From positions 310,001 through 374,000 of the forward strand of contig JAIXMG010000009.1 in NCBI GenBank assembly GCA_025201345.1: a stretch of 64,000 nt of DNA, written 5' to 3'. The notes beneath the pieces were generated by a model. The model was not told the origin of the DNA. It saw only the letters and a program-made list of their open reading frames with translations, and did no database searches. A program made the translations under genes and the position numbers. This DNA is from Thamnidium elegans. Its lineage: Eukaryota; Mucoromycota; Mucoromycetes; Mucorales; Mucoraceae. Positions 37,123 to 48,660 of the stretch are shown piece after piece (the first letter of the stretch is position 1; each line of letters starts with the position of its first letter).

Positions 37123-38748
37123 TTATATTTTACTAACAATATAAGGTGTTTCTTTATCCAAAAACCGAATAGCTCTAGACTTTATATTTAAAGTAGGGTT
37201 AAAAAAGTAAAAGAAATCAGCACCCAGAACCAATTCAATTTTACCGCCGTAGATCATCGGTAATACTTGTATTTCCATTTCTGATTTAATATGAGGATCT
37301 GCTGGATGAACAATAGGCAGTTTCAATATACCAATCGTATCTTCATTACCAAAGTCTGTGGATATACAAAAATTATCTGTTTCCATCATATCAAGTCCTA
37401 ATCGTTTAACACAATCTAACGACATGGCCGAACTTCCCCAGCGTAATTTAGCTAATAACCCTTTTACTTTCTTTCCATTTACTTCCAATTCCAAGAATGT
37501 TAAATTTACACCGGCATGTTCCTCTGGCACTCGATAACATACACTTTTACTACTGTTTAAACTACCATTTGATTTCACTGCTGTAATCCAGGGCGGTATC
37601 GTCTTTTTCTCTTTTTCCTTTTTATTCTTTACTGCTTGTTGAATACGGGCTTGTACCGCACTTTTAGTTATAGATGAAGGTATATTCTCTTTATTTACGG
37701 ATTCTTCTTTCACTCCTTTTCCCTTATCTTTTTTCTCTTCCGTGGTATCTTTTTTTTCGGTATTTACTTTTGTCTGCGGTTTCCCTTCATCAAGCAAAAT
37801 TGTTGTTTCTTTAGCAGTTGGTGCTTCTTTAGAAGATGATGCTTCTTTGGTAGTAGGCACCGAATCTTTTATAGGTGCTGAATCTTTGGTGGTAGATACA
37901 GATTCTTTGGTGATAGGTACTGATTCTTTTATAGTCAAAGCTTCTTTGGTAGGAGCTTCTTTAACAGGCGAGGCAACTAATTCTTTTACAGGTGATGGTT
38001 CTTTTACGGGCATTTTCTCTTTGGTAGGTGCTGTTTCTTTTGTTGGCATTTTTTCCTTTGCAGGCAATTTCTCTTTTATAGGTGCCGCCTCTTTTGATAA
38101 TTCGCTTGTAACCACCACTTCTTTTGTTTTTATTTCTTCCCTTTTATCTACTTCTATTGTCTTTGTAGCCACTATTTTATCCGCATATATAACTTCTTCT
38201 ACCGGCGACGAATCTTCACCACTGGCAGGTGCATTGGATATACCCTTTGGATTTAATAAATGACCAATAAATTCTGCACCAGGATACATACTCTTGGAAG
38301 GAGAATCTGACGAAACAAAGTATCCTGAACAAAGTAAAGCTTTTGTTTCAGCCGAACGAAACATGAGATCATTATCCAGTCTTTCACAGTCTAATGTAAC
38401 AGAAATTCTGGTACAATGGTTACGAGCTAAATCAGCTGCCTCTGTCCAATTTTTTAGACTGGGTTCCATAGGTTCAACTAAACGTTTGAACCTTGGATGT
38501 AAATGCATAACGAATAAAATAATAACTTCTCTTTCAGTTGGTTTAAAACTAAGACTGTTCAGTTTTTTTTCAAACTCTTTAATATAACCTTCGAGTTGCT
38601 TTGTTAATTCTACTTGTTCTAATTGTAATGGCGTCCATTCCTTTCTAGGTTCTTCGGGGGCTTGGTCTTCTTCGCTTTTCGCGTTGTTATCAATAGACCT
38701 GGCTTTTTGAGATGATTTCTTCTTTGGGCGTCTTGTTGTCTTTTTCAT
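37123..38748 (-). CDS. Gag/retropepsin-derived protein, apparently domesticated
   Basis: A single open frame from ATG 38748 to the stop at 37123 gives 541 residues. After a basic N-terminus (MKKTTRRPKKKSSQK) comes a segment resembling the end of a retroviral-type gag capsid (REVIILFVMHLHPRFKRLVE, then AADLARNH). A 180-residue tract of degenerate (P)xKE(x)xP repeats follows (about 38080-37700). The C-terminus is a retropepsin fold (LELEVNGKKVKGLLAK, then KRLGLDM, and LVLGADFFYFFNPTLNIK). The catalytic DT/SGA is replaced by RWGSS, so the protease is probably inactive. There is no reverse transcriptase, integrase or LTR nearby, and the frame is intact. A cellular gene derived from a Ty3/gypsy-like gag-pro is the best reading. 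The ATG chosen is the first after the A-rich leader; an upstream extension would be only hydrophobic poly-Phe/Leu sequence. Confidence 0.72.
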   Translation of the reverse strand: MKKTTRRPKKKSSQKARSIDNNAKSEEDQAPEEPRKEWTPLQLEQVELTKQLEGYIKEFEKKLNSLSFKPTEREVIILFVMHLHPRFKRLVEPMEPSLKNWTEAADLARNHCTRISVTLDCERLDNDLMFRSAETKALLCSGYFVSSDSPSKSMYPGAEFIGHLLNPKGISNAPASGEDSSPVEEVIYADKIVATKTIEVDKREEIKTKEVVVTSELSKEAAPIKEKLPAKEKMPTKETAPTKEKMPVKEPSPVKELVASPVKEAPTKEALTIKESVPITKESVSTTKDSAPIKDSVPTTKEASSSKEAPTAKETTILLDEGKPQTKVNTEKKDTTEEKKDKGKGVKEESVNKENIPSSITKSAVQARIQQAVKNKKEKEKKTIPPWITAVKSNGSLNSSKSVCYRVPEEHAGVNLTFLELEVNGKKVKGLLAKLRWGSSAMSLDCVKRLGLDMMETDNFCISTDFGNEDTIGILKLPIVHPADPHIKSEMEIQVLPMIYGGKIELVLGADFFYFFNPTLNIKSRAIRFLDKETPYIVSKI

Positions 38749-40471
38749 TTTATAAGTATATATGTATAAAAAAAAAAGTAAAAGAAAGAAAAAAAAAAGT
38801 AACCTGGGATTACTGTGCTTAAACAGCACCAAATAGCGGATTTTCAAACGTTTTATGGCTTGGAGTTGAACTTGTCCACTGTCCGTTTTTTTTTTTTTGA
38901 ATATCTGATCTTGCTTAAGAAAATAAAAGCCGAAAGTTCTCTCATAAAAATTACACTACAATAAATTTGCTTCTGGAACTGTATGGCGTTCATAGTATAG
39001 TGTGGGTTATTATTGATAAATTCAATAATGATAAAAAAGGATGTATTGTGATAGTTATATATTTATAATGCTTTACATTAATATCTCAAACTTATTCATT
39101 TTCATGCACCAAGTTTCTTTTATGAAGTTAAAGTGTAAATAAAATGTAAATAAACGAAATTAAACAGTAATATAACACTGCTTTTTTTTCGGATTGGCCG
39201 TGTAAATAGAGCGTTCATCAAGACTACTCTACAGTTTATGATGCACAAATGATACGTTTCCTAAATACTGTATTTTCACCGTATGATATGCGACCGGTTA
39301 AAGACTAGATCAACTCCTGTATCTTATTTTGGTCTCATTCAAAGGCCAAGTCAATGATTCAATGTATCTACAAGACAAAAAGAAGCATAAAAAAGATACT
39401 GAAGAATTGGATGTTGTTAGGGACACTAATGGTAAAATAAAGCATACATTTAAAAAAATTGTTAAGGACTATAACTATTTATTTATTCGATAAGCTTCGA
39501 CATATTAGTACTACGGAAAAGATTTGTTTGGTGACGTTGTACCACGCTGGTTTATCAACGAATTGCGACGATTTGAAAAACTTTAACTAAAAGATGAAAT
39601 AGATAAAACTAATAGATGTTATTAGCAACAATACAAACCTTAAAAAAATCACTAGTACGCTGTTACTCAATGGCAAAGTAATCGTTTACTTGATGGTTCA
39701 TCCACTATGAGGACACGTAATAATATTTCAGAATATAGTAATATAGATAAAATAAAAGGCAGTGCTTTAAAATTACTAAAATACTATGTAACTAGTATAT
39801 GATACTTGTTGCCAACGAAAGTTTTGGTTCATGCCAGGTAACATGTATTAATAACTACTGATTATAATCATATGACATTAAGATGTTCTATTAATACTTA
39901 TTTGTTACACACGGGTGTTGCAACGGTATTCATTTTAATTGTACTTGGTAAATTCAATACTTCTTTTAATAATTAGTTAACTTTATGCAAGAAATGAGTT
40001 GCTCCCGTAGAATAACACTAAAAAAAAAATAACTTGGCTAGTATCACTAAAGAGTCTGTTTTTTTTTTTTTTGGCAGTGCCTAGTTTATGTAATATGATG
40101 ATAGTAATAAAGTATATGGTTTTTTTTTTTTTTTTTTTCGTCTGGTTTAACCCCTGTCTCCCCTACGCGTACAGATTGAATATCTACTGCAGTAAAAAAC
40201 TTTAGTTCCCGCTTATTATGTGCTACTATTTTGCAGTTAAAAAAAAATGATTTAAGCTAAAGTATGATAAAGAAATATATTTTTATTATCCAAGTTTTAA
40301 TTCTATTTGTAACATGTTTGTTTTTTTTAAGTACTGCAAGATATCTTTGAAGTTTTTTTTGTGTGTGTTTGTGGGTATGTGTACGGAGTTTCTAAAGAGA
40401 AAAAACCACCTTATTTTTCACGCGTAGACAAATATGTATATTTTTATTGTTATAAATAGATAAAAAAAAAG
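38749..40471. other. Intergenic region with a coding-like relic at 39200-39840
   Basis: Plus-strand pieces DKKKHKKDTEELDVVRD, then KDLFGDVVPRWFINELRRFE (about 39515-39580), then YAVTQWQSNRLLDGSSTMR are coherent but are separated by stops and frame changes. This indicates a dead mobile-element protein of a family I cannot name. The rest is AT-rich with T runs at about 40062 and 40121-40138. Confidence 0.4.
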
Positions 40472-40805
40472 CTACACTTTTTTATCAGCAAGCTGCTCCC
40501 GTAGTTCATTTATTTTAGTCGTTTGTTTTTCTACTAGACTCATTAATTGTTCAGTTCTTAGTTGGTATTGACTTAGCAGTTGTTTAGTATGTTGTAACTC
40601 ATTAGCGAGATTTTGAACATAATCATCGTCAACACTTGATTGAGTTGTACTTGTACTTCTTTCTGTCGCTCTTGTCTAATAAAAAAAAAACTATTATTAA
40701 AAAAAAACTCATGACATGGTGTGTAACACTTACATTTGTTGTTGGTATTTGATAACTTGGCGCTGCTGTTGTAGCTGTATAGTTGATATCTTGCTGTTGA
40801 GGAGC

Positions 40806-40837
<32 letters not shown>

Positions 40838-41075
40838 GAGGGGTTTCATAAAAAAAATCAATAGATGGGTATGGCCCAGGATGTATCATATTTTGATTAT
40901 CCATTGTATTATACATATATTGTTGTTGTTGTTGTTGTTGTTGTTGAGGGGGATAAGGAACATGGTATTGAGCGTCTTGTGTATATATTAAATTGGAAGA
41001 AGTAGAAGGTGTGGGTATAATGGTAGGAGCTGAGGTATAATAAGGCACTTCGGTAGTAGTAACGTGCTGATCCAT
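40472..41075 (-). CDS. Gln-rich protein with C-terminal coiled coil
   Basis: Two exons, 41075-40734 and 40675-40472, join at a GTAAGTG...TTAG intron to give 181 residues. The first exon has two poly-Gln runs (9 and 11 residues, mostly CAA codons) in a Tyr/Pro/Thr-rich background. The second exon is a heptad-patterned helix (NELQHTKQLLSQYQLRTEQL, then MSLVEKQTTKINELREQL), a probable dimerising coiled coil. No DNA-binding basic region is obvious, so bZIP is not claimed. It may be a transcriptional co-regulator, by composition only. The family is not recognised. Confidence 0.65.
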
Positions 41076-41728
41076 TTTTTTTTTTTTTTATCTATTATAC
41101 TTCAAAAAAAACTTTATTAAAAAAAAATGAAGAAAAAAAAAGGAAACCGGGAACTTTTGGTTACTTATATAAAAACCCAATCTTTGTATGTATAAGCCTT
41201 TAGTTACACAGAATGATACGCGCGCCACATATCTTTAAATTAACGAGTTAAAAATAGAGGCAGTGAACAAGTGAATTATGAACAATACAGTGTTTTTTTT
41301 TACGCTTTCTGAAATTAGTATTGGCTTTGTTTTTCATTTGTGCTACATTTGATTGGGTCAATTTAACTGATTCAAATTAGCCGATTCATGTTTTCACGTA
41401 GCTCAAATTTCGTGCAATCTCAAATTAATGTATATTTAGGCATTGCTTCCACTGAAAGAACATGTATCCGTTAAGATACCTCGGGATACTCTTATTTTCT
41501 AAATAGTCACCATTGTGTATTTGGTGCGTAGAGCGTAAAGAAGAAAAAAAAAAAAGGGTTCAGATGCAATTACGGATCTTGTCCGGGTTTTAAAATAGCG
41601 CTAGACATGGCAACGTAATTCAGGATATAAAGATGGTTCTCCTCGTTTGTTGTTGACCTGCACGGACCTGCGTGTCTAACTATTATTCTATCTCCTGTCA
41701 ATAGCTCGAGACTGAGCTTATACTACAG

Positions 41729-41768
<40 letters not shown>

Positions 41769-41923
41769 TACCTGAAAGTATAAATTTCCAAAAAAAATTT
41801 AAGGTACATGCAGACCAAAAAAAAAGCCTTAAATATTCTATTCTTTTTTATTGTTATTAGTGCTAAAAGAAGAGAATTGGGTAACTAGGCATTGTTAAAT
41901 AAATTGAAAAGTTCACCAAAAGT
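41076..41923. other. Intergenic region with a 35-base A run
   Basis: No gene is seen. An A run of about 35 bases lies at 41731-41765. The sequence lies between the 3' end of the repeat-protein gene and the 5' end of the Gln-rich gene, which are on the same strand. Confidence 0.6.
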
Positions 41924-43747
41924 CTAAATGTATCGACTTGATGGTTCTTCATATCTTCTTATATTGGTATTAGGTATGTATTTACTAGGTTGACTTCGAC
42001 GTAAGTTATTACTGTGACTAGCGATAGATTCTCTATGAAGTTGTAAACGAGATCTAAAGTCAGACGCAGGTGTGTAATCTTGTTGAGAATTTTGGAAACG
42101 AGTACTAGCTTCTAATTTTGGGCTTTCGAATACCATGGCACTCTTTCTTCGCTCTCTAATACCAGCCAATACTTGTTTAGCATTATCAGCTACTTCTGTA
42201 GTCTTTGTATAATGAGACTAAAAATATTATTTATGATTAGTTGAACAGTAAAATAAAAATATAATATAATATCTACCTTTACCCTCGAGCTAGATAAAGA
42301 CTTGTATTCCATTGCATGTTGTTCACCAGCATTTAAGAATCTATTATTAGGTACAGAATATCGATGATGTAATATGGGAGATGAATAATGTCCCGAAGGC
42401 ATGGTATAATTTGGTTCTTGTGTACTTTTTGGTTTCAATTTTCCCGATGTCTCTAGTATCGGATCATTTTTTATGTTTTTTAGTAATTGAGATGATCTCT
42501 GCATCCAAAACTCTTCTTCTTCTGATGACGAAGAAGATGATACCGTTTCGGATCTCATTCGGTCTCTTTGACTTGTCTTGCTATCGGTATTAAATCTTGG
42601 CTTTCTCGTTAACCTTGGTTCTGTATTTAATCTTGTGGGCTCAGTGTATCTTGCTTCAAAATACCTTGCTTCAGGATTTCTTAACTCTGGTAATCTTGGC
42701 TCAGGTAACCTCGACTCAGCGTACCTTAATTCAGGTAACCTTGGCTCAGAAAACCTTGATTCATGTAACCTACTGTCATGTAACCTAGATTCAGACAGTC
42801 TCGGTTCAGACAACCTTGTTTCACGTAACCTCGAACCATGTAATCTTTGTTCAGGCACTAAAACAACTAGATATCAATATACACACGCACACATATAAAA
42901 AAAAAGGGGAAAGGCGTATAAGCAAAATTACCTGGCTCAGAGGCAAAACTTCTAGTAAAAGCTTTAGGACGAAGACTAGGTACAGTTTCAATTTGGTTCT
43001 TTTTATAGGTTTTAGGTGGGGTTATATAGGAGTAATTATTATATCTTTTTGAAGAATCATCTCTTTGTGCTGTGGTATCTTTGACAACAGTTCGAAGTGG
43101 TGAAGGTTCTAATTTCTTTTTTGGTAATAAATCATTTCTCTTTTGTAAAGTATTACGGAATTTATTGATATCTTGTATTTTACTACAACATTTTTTTTAA
43201 AAAAAAAAAAAAAAGTAAGCATATATCCATGTATGGTTGTTTGTTTTTAGTTTACCTTGCATTTTTAGAAATAGTAGTTCTGCTTACAGGACGAGATAGT
43301 ATACTATCCATCATAAAGTCTGTATCTAAAAAGTCTCTTAAATCACTAGATACCAAATCAAACGAAACAACTTCATCACCTATTAAACAATAAATTAATA
43401 AATATACTTGAGTGTATAAATTTAATTGTGTAAATAATACCATTGTTTATCTTTTTAAATAACATGACACTTTCAGTCCTTGAAGCGGGTCTGGCAGGGA
43501 TAGGTCTTTGGTTAAGCATATTACGAGATATCATATCATCATCATAGCAAACTGAAGGCGCAGGTGTTACTAAATCACGATGAAACATTCTTAATTCATC
43601 GTCGTCTATACTATGAAGTGAGATACTATAATGATTTGATTTATTTGTTTGGTTTCCCGACATGGAGGTATGACGACCATCTCCATTAGCAAACCAGTCA
43701 ACCACATCTCCAACTGAAGTAAGATCGTCACAAGTGTTTATAGACAT
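41924..43747 (-). CDS. Uncharacterised protein with degenerate pentapeptide repeats
   Basis: Five exons from ATG 43747 to the stop at 41924 give about 520 residues. The N-terminus is acidic and Ser-rich (SVGDVVDWFANGDGRHTSMS). The middle exon (about 42858-42600) encodes some 20 copies of a five-residue repeat, consensus (S/P)E(P/S)RL, with variants HDSRL, PELRY and FEARY. A Ser/Glu run (SSSSSSEEEEFW) follows, then a basic Ser-rich C-terminus (NNLRRSQPSKYIPNTNIRRY). No enzymatic domain is visible. Composition suggests a largely disordered, phosphorylated scaffold or cytoskeletal protein. The repeat DNA also leaves long open frames on the opposite strand, which are artefacts of the 15-bp periodicity. 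Confidence 0.68.
42600..42850. repeat. Coding minisatellite, 15-bp unit
   Basis: About 17 imperfect 15-bp units on the plus strand of the type (T)TCAGGTAACCT(T)GGC encode the (S/P)EPRL repeats of the host gene on the minus strand. Confidence 0.7.
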
Positions 43748-44371
43748 GACCTTTTTTTTATATATATATGTAAGAAAAGAAGAACAGAAGAAAGGGGGAA
43801 ACAAGAAATAAAGGAAACAAAAAAAAACAAAAAAAGAGTCAGTCGTTTATTCAGTTTAGATGCATTATTGTTTGATAATACTTTTTTTTTCCCCCTTCTT
43901 TTTTTTTACCCTTTGTAAATTAATCATACTTTTTTTTAAGCGTTGAATTTGTGTCAACTAAAAATAAAGAAGGTTTTTAACAACTTTTTTTAACAACTCT
44001 CCTTATAAAATAAAAAAATCTCCTTGAATCCATTTTAATGATTTGCATTCTTCAATTGATAGAATACAACAATTGCCTCTCTTTTTCTTATTATTTATTT
44101 GTGAACAATAGACCTTTTTTCTTTGTTACTTAATACTATTTCACTCATAAAAAAATACGCACAAAAACAAAACAAAAAAGACTATGAATTAATACACATA
44201 AAACGAAATGCAATTCACGTATCTGGGGGGGGGATAGTTGCATAGCAACTGCATTGTTTAATCAAGTTTACAATTTGATAATTTTATACAAGTAAGAACT
44301 TGACAATGATAATATACGCTTGTTTATTGTTTACGATTCCAAGTTTTAATTAATTCATTTGTTTTTTTAAT
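43748..44371. other. Intergenic region, no gene seen
   Basis: AT-rich spacer between two same-strand genes. It contains A/T runs and an 8-base G run at about 44226-44233. Nothing further is recognised. Confidence 0.6.
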
Positions 44372-46262
44372 TTATCCTGCTTTTTTTATAAACGCTTGTA
44401 ACAATTCTATACAAACACGAGCATCTTCAAATGAATCATGTCCATCTGTACCAGTTTGAATAAACTTTTTCAATACAGCCGATGATAATCCACGTAGACT
44501 ATTTCTATAAGGAAGTCCTGCTTTATGCGGAAATAGCTAAAAAAAAAAAGAGAGAGAGAGAGTAAATATAATTTGTACTAATTTAAAAAAAACAGCTCTA
44601 AATAAACTTACTGCCACAGTATCAATAATCTTTGTATGAATAATTCTTAATGCATTCATATCATTTTCTAAACCATGTCCAACAATAATTGTATCCTGAT
44701 CAATATACTTGAACAATTCTTTTCTTAGGCCATCCAAATCATATTTTACTCCTTCTAATGTTTTGATTCCACTGTAAGCTGTATTTAAATCAATAATCAT
44801 ATTACTTGGTAATACCAGTTCATCCAATAAAACTTTCATATCTTGATCTACAGCAGTTAGTCGAATCAGTTCCATACCAGCTGTTGTATAACCCATCTCA
44901 CAATCCAATGCAACAATATTTTGTCTTGTACTAGACTTTGCATCACGTGCTGGTGTAGGTACATAGGGGATCTTTTGATGCAAAACACTAGGATCACTAT
45001 CCTTATAAACATGAGGTCCACGAGAACATCCAGTACTACCCAATTCATCTTGACAGCATCCATACACTTTTTCTTTTAAACCATCTACTTTCATTATTTT
45101 AATACGTGCAGGGTGATAGACACATGCATCCATATCATTTTTATCCAATACGTCCTTGATCAAATAATCCTTTTTACAACGATCACATGCATGAATGGTA
45201 CCTACCATAGCCTTATGAGCTTCATAAGGTTCATCTAATAATTCAGGTAATGGATACTCTAATTTCTTTAGCATATCCATGGAAACCAAATGCTGCTGTG
45301 CCTTTTCATATAAAATGGTAGCTGATTTCTTGATAGAGATGGGGTCAACCCATTCACCATCTAATCCAATATCTCGTGATCCTGTACTGTCCGGTCTCTT
45401 TTTTAAATTCATGATGGTCGACATGGCCATTTGCTTATATCCTGCAAGGTTGGTCGTATTATAAAGGATCTTTTCTTCTTGTTGTTTAGTGTGTTGTGTG
45501 GCTAATGTAGGGTGTTTATCTGTAATCGGTTTATAAATACGTGCATATACTTCGTATATTTTTGTGGCAATAAGCTTTTTTTTTTTTGTGGTTTAGTATA
45601 TATCTATTTTGTTTTTCTTCTTTAAAATTTACCTGTCGAACTTTTAATGGTATGTTGTATTTGGCAGAAGGTGTAATAATAGGTGGTCCTGTAGGTTTTG
45701 CTTTAAACTAATAAAATCTTTTTTAAAAAAAAAATTTGTTGCAGTTTTGATTATTACTTACAGTAGCCGTATGAGCGGTTCGCTTCTTTGACTCAAATCC
45801 CGTACTAGATTCTACATGTGGTAATGGCGATGCACGCGATTCTATTATTTTCTCTTTAACCACTAACTTTTCTTTTACTACTATTGGTTTAATGACTTTT
45901 TTTTAAAAAAAAAAAAAAAAAAAAAAGAGACGTGTTATTCGATTGTTTGACATTTAGAAATATATACGTATTTTTTTACCAGTTGGAATCAAAGGGGTTA
46001 CTTTGTTAGCTGTATCTACTGGTTTTTTTCGTTCAATGACTTTTGTAGGCTCGATCTTTTGACGTTTTACAGATTCTCTTGGAAGATCTATATACTCACA
46101 TATATTTAAAAAAAAAAAACAGAAATGCTTCGAAAAAGAGTTTTTTTTTTTTTTACCTGGTGTTGGTCTCGTACGTGTATGAGAAAAAAAGCAAGGGTTT
46201 CTGCTGCATTTCGGGTATAATGGACATGGTGTTGTTTGAAATAGTCCAAGTGAAGGAAGCAT
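44372..46262 (-). CDS. REX3: RNA exonuclease 3-like (DEDDh) protein
   Basis: Five or six exons from ATG 46262 to TAA 44372 give about 515 residues. The N-terminus MLPSLGLFQTTPCPLYPKC continues into CFFSH, a C-x5-C-x4-C-x3-H zinc finger at the position where fungal Rex3 proteins carry one. A Lys-rich linker follows, then a Cys/His-rich segment (HACDRCKKDYL, CCQDELGSTGC). The exonuclease core shows ALDCEMGYT (Exo I, D and E), VGHGLENDMNAL (Exo II) and GHDSFEDARVC (Exo III with the catalytic His and Asp). These enzymes trim the 3' ends of structured RNAs such as RNase MRP RNA, snRNA and rRNA precursors. The last exon (about 44535-44372) is separated by an intron carrying an AG repeat. Confidence 0.88.
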
Positions 46263-47129
46263 CCTTTTCAATCAAGTTAAAAAAAAAGATGAACGCTAAA
46301 CCTTTTTTTTTTTTTTTTTGGGAGCGTACTTTTTTATCATGTTTCGCGACTGCTTTTTTTTTTTGCATTGATGTTAAGGATTTAGAGAAAACCTTGCAGA
46401 TTAATATTATGAACGAGTACGGGAGTGCAAATGGCTTTATTCTTATTGTGGATAATGTTATCTTGTTTATACCAATTAAGCGATTGAACAATTGAGCAAT
46501 TTTGGGCTCTAGTCAAAGCCTGGACAAAACATTTCGAAAGTTTAAAGTATAACTCAATAAAAGATCACTATACATTTATTACTATAAGTCTCGTCTATTG
46601 AAATAACTCTGCTAATCAATAGGTAGTGTGGTAAAGTGTAAAAGAAGGGATAATAAGATAATAGTAAGAAAACGGGGCACCAGTTCCTGTTTTATATAAT
46701 AAAAAACGACTTGCGAAATAAATTAAGTAAATGATTTAGGTAAAAGGCATATTGGAAAGCTGGATCCAAGGGAATCCGGGAACAAAATTAAATAAAGAGT
46801 AAAGATAAAATAAAAGAACTTGATTTAAAGGACTTTTATAAGTTAACAGAAGTATAAGATTAAATTGTTTACAAAAAAATCTTATTAAAAAGTATCGAAT
46901 CGTACTGGTTTTCTCATTGTTGAGTAAACGGTGTAACTTTTATTAGCTCCTTCTTTCTCTTTGTATTACCTTTCATATTCAATATTAACAAAAAAAAAGC
47001 TTTTACCACTCTAAGACTATATCATCTAAGTAACGTCATCAGATGGAGGGTATCGAACTGTGAAAGTAATTGGGTCTATATACGTGTGGTTTGTTACTTC
47101 TGGTACACTTTGACGTAGTACTATCGGGT
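46263..47129. other. Intergenic region upstream of REX3-like gene
   Basis: AT-rich, with T runs close to the gene. A short open frame antisense to the promoter looks meaningless. No RNA gene was found. Confidence 0.55.
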
Positions 47130-47310
47130 TTCTTAGGGACCACCGAGTTAATCCTTAGGGACCACAGGGGTGTACATAGGGTAGCTCAGGTTTTTTTTTT
47201 TTTTTTTTGTATAAAAGTAGCTCTTTTTTTTTTTGTATATGGTAGCTCAAGATCGGGTGCCCTGTGGTCCTTAAGAAACTCCCCACACACAACCCGGTGG
47301 TCCCTAAGAA
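47130..47310. mobile_element. MITE family 1, copy C
   Basis: 181 bp bounded by TTCTTAGGGACCACCG and CGGTGGTCCCTAAGAA, a perfect 16-bp terminal inverted repeat. Inside each end the TTAGGGACCAC/GTGGTCCTTAA motif is repeated once more, as in copies A and B near 9 kb. The interior carries two long T runs around a duplicated GTAGCTC segment. It is non-coding. Confidence 0.78.
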
Positions 47311-47549
47311 TTAAATAAAAAAATTAAACTAAGATACTTTCAGTTGCTATCAAAGTTATTTAATCAATACCCGTTATTTTATACTACTTATATCAGACCA
47401 TAAGAAACGTAAAAAAAAAAAAAAATCGTTTAGTTTTCATATTTTTCTTCGTATTTTATTATCTTTCTTACTAACAATATAAGGAAAATAAGGTAAATAA
47501 AATATAGTTTATTAAGAGAAAAAAAGAAATTATTCTTCATCGGAAGATT

Positions 47550-48660
47550 CAATTACAACAAGCTCATTCTTTTGTGCGTACGTCTATGTACGGGTACATA
47601 AACATATATAAATTTGTTTGTCTCTTCAGGGACACGTTCCTGGAATATTCTTTCTGCTATAAATAACTTCTTTTCTGTAGGATTGTTTGCCCTGTACCTA
47701 ATATTTTTTCTTTTATTTTTGTTATCTAAGCATAAGAAGAGGATCACTCTTGTTTTGGGAGGCAGCAGTATTTGTTGGTAAACTGGGGTATTCAGTTTCA
47801 AGATTTGTATCTAAACCGAAAGTGTTATTGTTATAAGTATTGTTATGTTCAATATTGTTATTATTTTTTGTGCGCAATGAACTGTACAGAATTTTTTCCA
47901 GTTTGCACAATGTTTTTTAATTGTTCTACTTCATTTTTTAATTCAATATTTTCTTTTTTTAGAAGCTGTTCTAAGTTGTTGACTTTTTTTTCTAAAGCAG
48001 ATAGTCGATCTGCTGTAGTGTTGTCGTTGTCATTGTTGTTGTTGTTATTGCTGTTCCATTATTTTATCTGTTAACCTTTTTTTATTACTTCTTGTTATAG
48101 AAGCAATTTCAGTTTCAATTTGTTGGATAATGATTATTTTTCTGTATAGTTTGCAAAAAAATTGAGGTCTATACTGCCTTGTATTTCTAATATGTCCATT
48201 TCTGTTGACTGTTCCTTCTTCGTTACATTTAGGACAACAAATTAATCCTCTATTTTCTTTAAACTGTTCCATTAGTTTTAAGTCCATCGGAGATAACAAT
48301 GTTTCGTTAGATTCAGGCAGTGGGGGGGGGGTGCTCCTCTTTTTGTAGCTGGGGTAGGTGTATAAATTGAAGATGCAGTGCTGGAAGGGGTGACAATTAT
48401 AGGAATTTCAAATTTTTCTGCGCGAATGTTACTATACTTGGAGTTACTACTGTTACCACCAATGATATTTTTATTTTGCTTTTTTTATTTTTTATTTCCT
48501 TCATTTTTTCTGTATCTTTTTGGTTATTATTATTTTTTTGTAATACATCTTTATCAGATGTTTTAGTGGTAGCATTGGTAACTGTGGGTGTAGTTTTTTT
48601 TTTTTGGCTGAAGATTTTCCCTCTTGTTGAAATCCAGAGGAAGTAGATTGATCCATTGCA
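47550..48660 (-). pseudogene. Frameshifted zinc-ribbon/coiled-coil ORF, probably mobile-element-associated
   Basis: Starting near 48656 the minus strand reads MDQSTSSGFQQEGKSSAKKK. It runs through an A10 tract that shifts frame, then IPIIVTPSSTASSIYTPTP, then a C9 tract (about 48322-48330) that shifts frame again. Next come LMEQFKENRGLICCPKCNEE and RNGHIRNTRQYRPQFFC (a C2C2-type zinc ribbon), and later a long coiled coil (RLSALEKKVNNLEQLLKKEN). A basic tail ends near 47550. Two breaks at homopolymers could be real decay or assembly length errors. The ribbon plus coiled-coil layout suits a transposon accessory or DNA-binding protein. It lies back to back with a Harbinger transposase relic. Confidence 0.45.

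Noticed and set aside
37742..38263. 173-codon plus-strand frame opposite the KE-repeat protein
   Set aside because: Antisense shadow of the repetitive (P)xKE tract, with no start context and low-complexity Val/Ser/Phe composition.
38749..38847. Upstream extension of the gag-retropepsin protein
   Set aside because: It adds only poly-Phe/Leu from homopolymers; the ATG at 38748 followed by a basic N-terminus is more plausible.
42578..42898. Long plus-strand open frames opposite the pentapeptide-repeat exon
   Set aside because: They arise from the 15-bp periodic DNA; the spliced minus-strand gene explains the region.
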